Shown: positions 12,346-13,833 of the stretch, one piece after another
Layout: every line of letters begins with the position of its first letter
Numbering within the stretch: position 1 is the first letter of the stretch
Assembly: GCA_964579365.1 (NCBI GenBank)
Contig: CAZOFW010000019.1
Span: 1-13,833, forward strand
DNA from: JAKPKF01 sp964579365
GTDB taxonomy: Bacteria; Patescibacteriota; Dojkabacteria; SC72
DNA: 13,833 bases
Reading direction: 5' to 3'
Program-made: the position numbers and the translations under genes
The notes under the pieces: generated by a model
The model's database searches: none
What the model saw: the letters and a program-made list of their open reading frames with translations, nothing else
What the model was told of the DNA's origin: nothing

Positions 12346-12357
12346 ACTGTTACATAT

Positions 12358-12430
12358 GCTGATGTAGCTCAGCTGGTAGAGCACTCCCTTCGTAAGGGAT
12401 AGGTCGGTGGATCGAAGCCACCCATCAGCT
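12358..12430 (+). tRNA. tRNA-Thr (anticodon CGT)
   Basis: The acceptor GCTGATG pairs perfectly with CATCAGC. The D arm is GCTC/GAGC, and loop TTCGTAA gives anticodon CGT. The anticodon stem CTCCC/GGGAT has a C27-U43 mismatch. The T loop is ATCGAAG, with A instead of the near-universal T at position 54. U73 is followed directly by more T with no CCA. A run of seven T (12430-12436) follows and may end some transcripts. Confidence 0.9.
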
Positions 12431-12440
12431 TTTTTTAACA

Positions 12441-13511
12441 ATGAAAACACCTACATACACAATTACAAACCTCATACTCTCTTACATAGTTAAGTATGAA
12501 CTCGCAATTAAAGACATTGCACAAAACCCACTACCAGAGAAATACCTACAACCACTACAAGAGAAATACGGTGCAGAAGACTTAAACAACTTGGGTGAAT
12601 TAGTTGGAAACTCACTGGGATACAACAAGGCCCTACAGGTACAAAGAGGACAAGAAATCTCTTCACAGAGAAAGAATCTCCAATTGTTCATAAATATCCG
12701 CAATGCAAAAGACTACATAACCTCCTACACTACAAACAGCTCTCTTAAACCATCCATAGACCTTTCATCACACTTAAATAAGCTCGCCATGAAGGGCATT
12801 GTTGACGATTGGGATTTAGCGAAATTAAAAACATTCTCAGAAAAACCAAACGAGATATATGACACATGGTTTAAAATGAGAGACTACTACCCACATGTAG
12901 ATCCTGCAACACACTTTAACGAAATATTCGAATGGATAAAAGATGGAAAAGACTCTAACCATAAATTAATAAAATTTGCCGTATTAGTATATGAATACAT
13001 AGATAAAGCCCCATACTTCGTTGGCAACCAAATAACAGCAATACTAACCCTGGAGATACTAGCAAAACAGTACGGATACAATCCAGAGAATCTCTTGCCT
13101 TTCTTTAAATCCCTCAACAATATATCCGAAGATTTACTTGGAGCATTTAAAATATCTAAGAGTAAAAGGGACCTCACAACATTCATTGAAGCCTTCCTCT
13201 ATGCCATATCCCTTACTGCCATAGAAGTCTCCAAAGAACTGAAAGATACACATACAAAGAAAGTAAAAAAGCAGGGAGCATTGGAGTTCGAATTAAATCA
13301 AAGACAGATTAAAGTCATAGATTACATAACCCTAAACCACAAAATTACTAGAAGTAAATATACCAAGATGATGGGTATCTCCTTTATGACCTCATACAGA
13401 GACCTACAAGAAATGGTAGAAAAGGGATACATCAAACAAAAAGGACAAGGCAGAGGTACTTTCTATGTCCTCACAAAGGAACATGTGGATATGGCTTTGG
13501 AAATTGAATAA
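12441..13511 (+). CDS. Fic-like protein with C-terminal winged helix, catalytic motif degenerate
   Basis: The 356-residue product has the layout of Fic/DOC-fold proteins with a C-terminal winged helix. Residues about 155-225 match the Fic core around the catalytic loop, but the HPFxxGNGR motif reads A190-P-Y-F-V-G-N-Q-I198: Pro191 and Gly195-Asn196 are kept, while the catalytic His, the second Gly and the Arg are lost. AMP transfer is therefore unlikely. Residues about 285-345 (LNQRQIKVIDYITLN, then SYRDLQEMVEKGYIKQKGQGRGTFYVL) are a typical winged helix as found at the end of many Fic proteins, suggesting DNA binding. The ATG is ten bases after tRNA-Thr, with no promoter or Shine-Dalgarno between, so it may be co-transcribed with the tRNA. 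gatB follows after 29 bases. The Fic relationship is inferred from motif pattern and the domain order. Confidence 0.7.
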   Translation: MKTPTYTITNLILSYIVKYELAIKDIAQNPLPEKYLQPLQEKYGAEDLNNLGELVGNSLGYNKALQVQRGQEISSQRKNLQLFINIRNAKDYITSYTTNSSLKPSIDLSSHLNKLAMKGIVDDWDLAKLKTFSEKPNEIYDTWFKMRDYYPHVDPATHFNEIFEWIKDGKDSNHKLIKFAVLVYEYIDKAPYFVGNQITAILTLEILAKQYGYNPENLLPFFKSLNNISEDLLGAFKISKSKRDLTTFIEAFLYAISLTAIEVSKELKDTHTKKVKKQGALEFELNQRQIKVIDYITLNHKITRSKYTKMMGISFMTSYRDLQEMVEKGYIKQKGQGRGTFYVLTKEHVDMALEIE

Positions 13512-13523
13512 TACTCAGAAACT

Positions 13524-13532
13524 TGTTAACAT
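13524..13532 (+). promoter_or_regulatory. Extended -10 promoter of gatB
   Basis: TGTTAACAT (13524-13532) lies eight bases before the gatB ATG at 13541, which predicts a leaderless message. No clear -35 is seen, and it may only supplement read-through from the Fic-like gene. Confidence 0.4.
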
Positions 13533-13540
13533 TACTAACT

Positions 13541-13833
13541 ATGGAATACGATACAATCGTTGGTTTAGAAATTCATGTACAGACTAAAACAGAATCTAAG
13601 ATGTTCTGTTCTTGTCCTACGGGATATTTTCAGAAAGAACCAAATACCCATGTGTGTCCAGTATGCCTAGGACTCCCAGGAGCTCTACCAGTACCAAACA
13701 GAAGAGCCATAGAGCTTTGCATATTAATGGGATTAGCAACTAATTGTACGATTAACAAGAATATTCTCTTTGACAGAAAACATTACTTCTATCCAGACCT
13801 ACCAAAGGGATACCAGATTAGTCAGTACAAAGA
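13541..13833 (+). CDS. gatB: Aspartyl/glutamyl-tRNA amidotransferase subunit B, N-terminal part (cut by window end)
   Basis: GatB binds the misacylated tRNA and carries the kinase/amidotransfer site of GatCAB. The frame runs from the ATG at 13541 off the window edge (97 codons visible). The start MEYDTIVGLEIHVQ is diagnostic, followed by the zinc-site region with FCSC and CPVC, then LGLPGALPVPN and the KHYFYPDLPKGYQISQY motif. The insert between the cysteine pairs (PTGYFQKEPNTHV) is a little unlike the common form. It lies far from gatA (8 kb start to start) and gatC is not in the window. Confidence 0.97.
   Translation, partial: MEYDTIVGLEIHVQTKTESKMFCSCPTGYFQKEPNTHVCPVCLGLPGALPVPNRRAIELCILMGLATNCTINKNILFDRKHYFYPDLPKGYQISQYK

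Noticed and set aside
9951..12430. Integrated element with attachment sites at the tRNA genes
   Set aside because: No integrase gene and no duplicated tRNA 3' end were seen in the interval, so I report only an accessory segment.
1..13833. CRISPR array, insertion sequence or replication origin
   Set aside because: No regularly spaced direct repeats, transposase motifs or DnaA-box clusters were found.

Overview
The window looks like a piece of a small, AT-rich genome from the Candidate Phyla Radiation (Patescibacteria; the Dojkabacteria, Katanobacteria or Microgenomates lineages are the best guesses). The reasons are very short intergenic spaces, Gat amidotransferase subunit genes that are not adjacent, a large Ig-like surface protein with a C-terminal anchor, membrane-anchored Gmad2-GerMN and YtxH proteins, and many genes whose promoter lies only a few bases before the start codon. 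The assignment is inference. UGA is read as stop here (PAP2-like gene, paralogue B), which argues against the UGA=Gly lineages.

Layout. 1-1029: C-terminal part of a UvrD/HelD-type helicase, then a structured intergenic segment (1030-1251) that may encode a small RNA. 1252-4860: two exported proteins, a 972-residue Ig-like repeat protein with a C-terminal anchor and a small Cys/acidic protein. 4917-6948: a PAP2-like membrane protein and GatA. 6937-9278, minus strand: Gmad2-GerMN lipid-face protein, tRNA-Lys(TTT), an unknown protein and RNase HII. 9300-9859, plus strand: a 53-residue single-pass membrane protein and a YtxH-like protein. 9951-12430: a segment bounded by tRNA-Gly(CCC) and tRNA-Thr(CGT). 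12441-13833: a Fic-like winged-helix protein that has lost its catalytic histidine, then the start of GatB.

The tRNA-bounded segment differs from its surroundings. It holds a PadR regulator plus DUF1048 partner pair (a pairing familiar from Firmicutes), two tandem minus-strand units and one small plus-strand gene. Most of these have Shine-Dalgarno sites and roughly 45-55-base leaders, whereas most genes outside have neither and seem leaderless or nearly so. The two tandem units are the most unusual thing here. Their promoter/leader (about 87% identical over about 78 bases by eye) and their terminator hairpins are nearly the same, but the two proteins between them are only remotely alike. Each open reading frame is also bracketed by an 11-base inverted repeat placing complementary bases next to the ribosome-binding site and on the stop codon.

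Regulatory layout is very compact. Extended -10 elements (TGnTAnnAT) recur throughout. Several hairpins that end one transcript contain or touch the -35 element of the next promoter, and one symmetric -10 (TATGATA) sits between the divergent RNase HII and small membrane protein genes. Only GatA and the start of GatB are in view; gatC is not.
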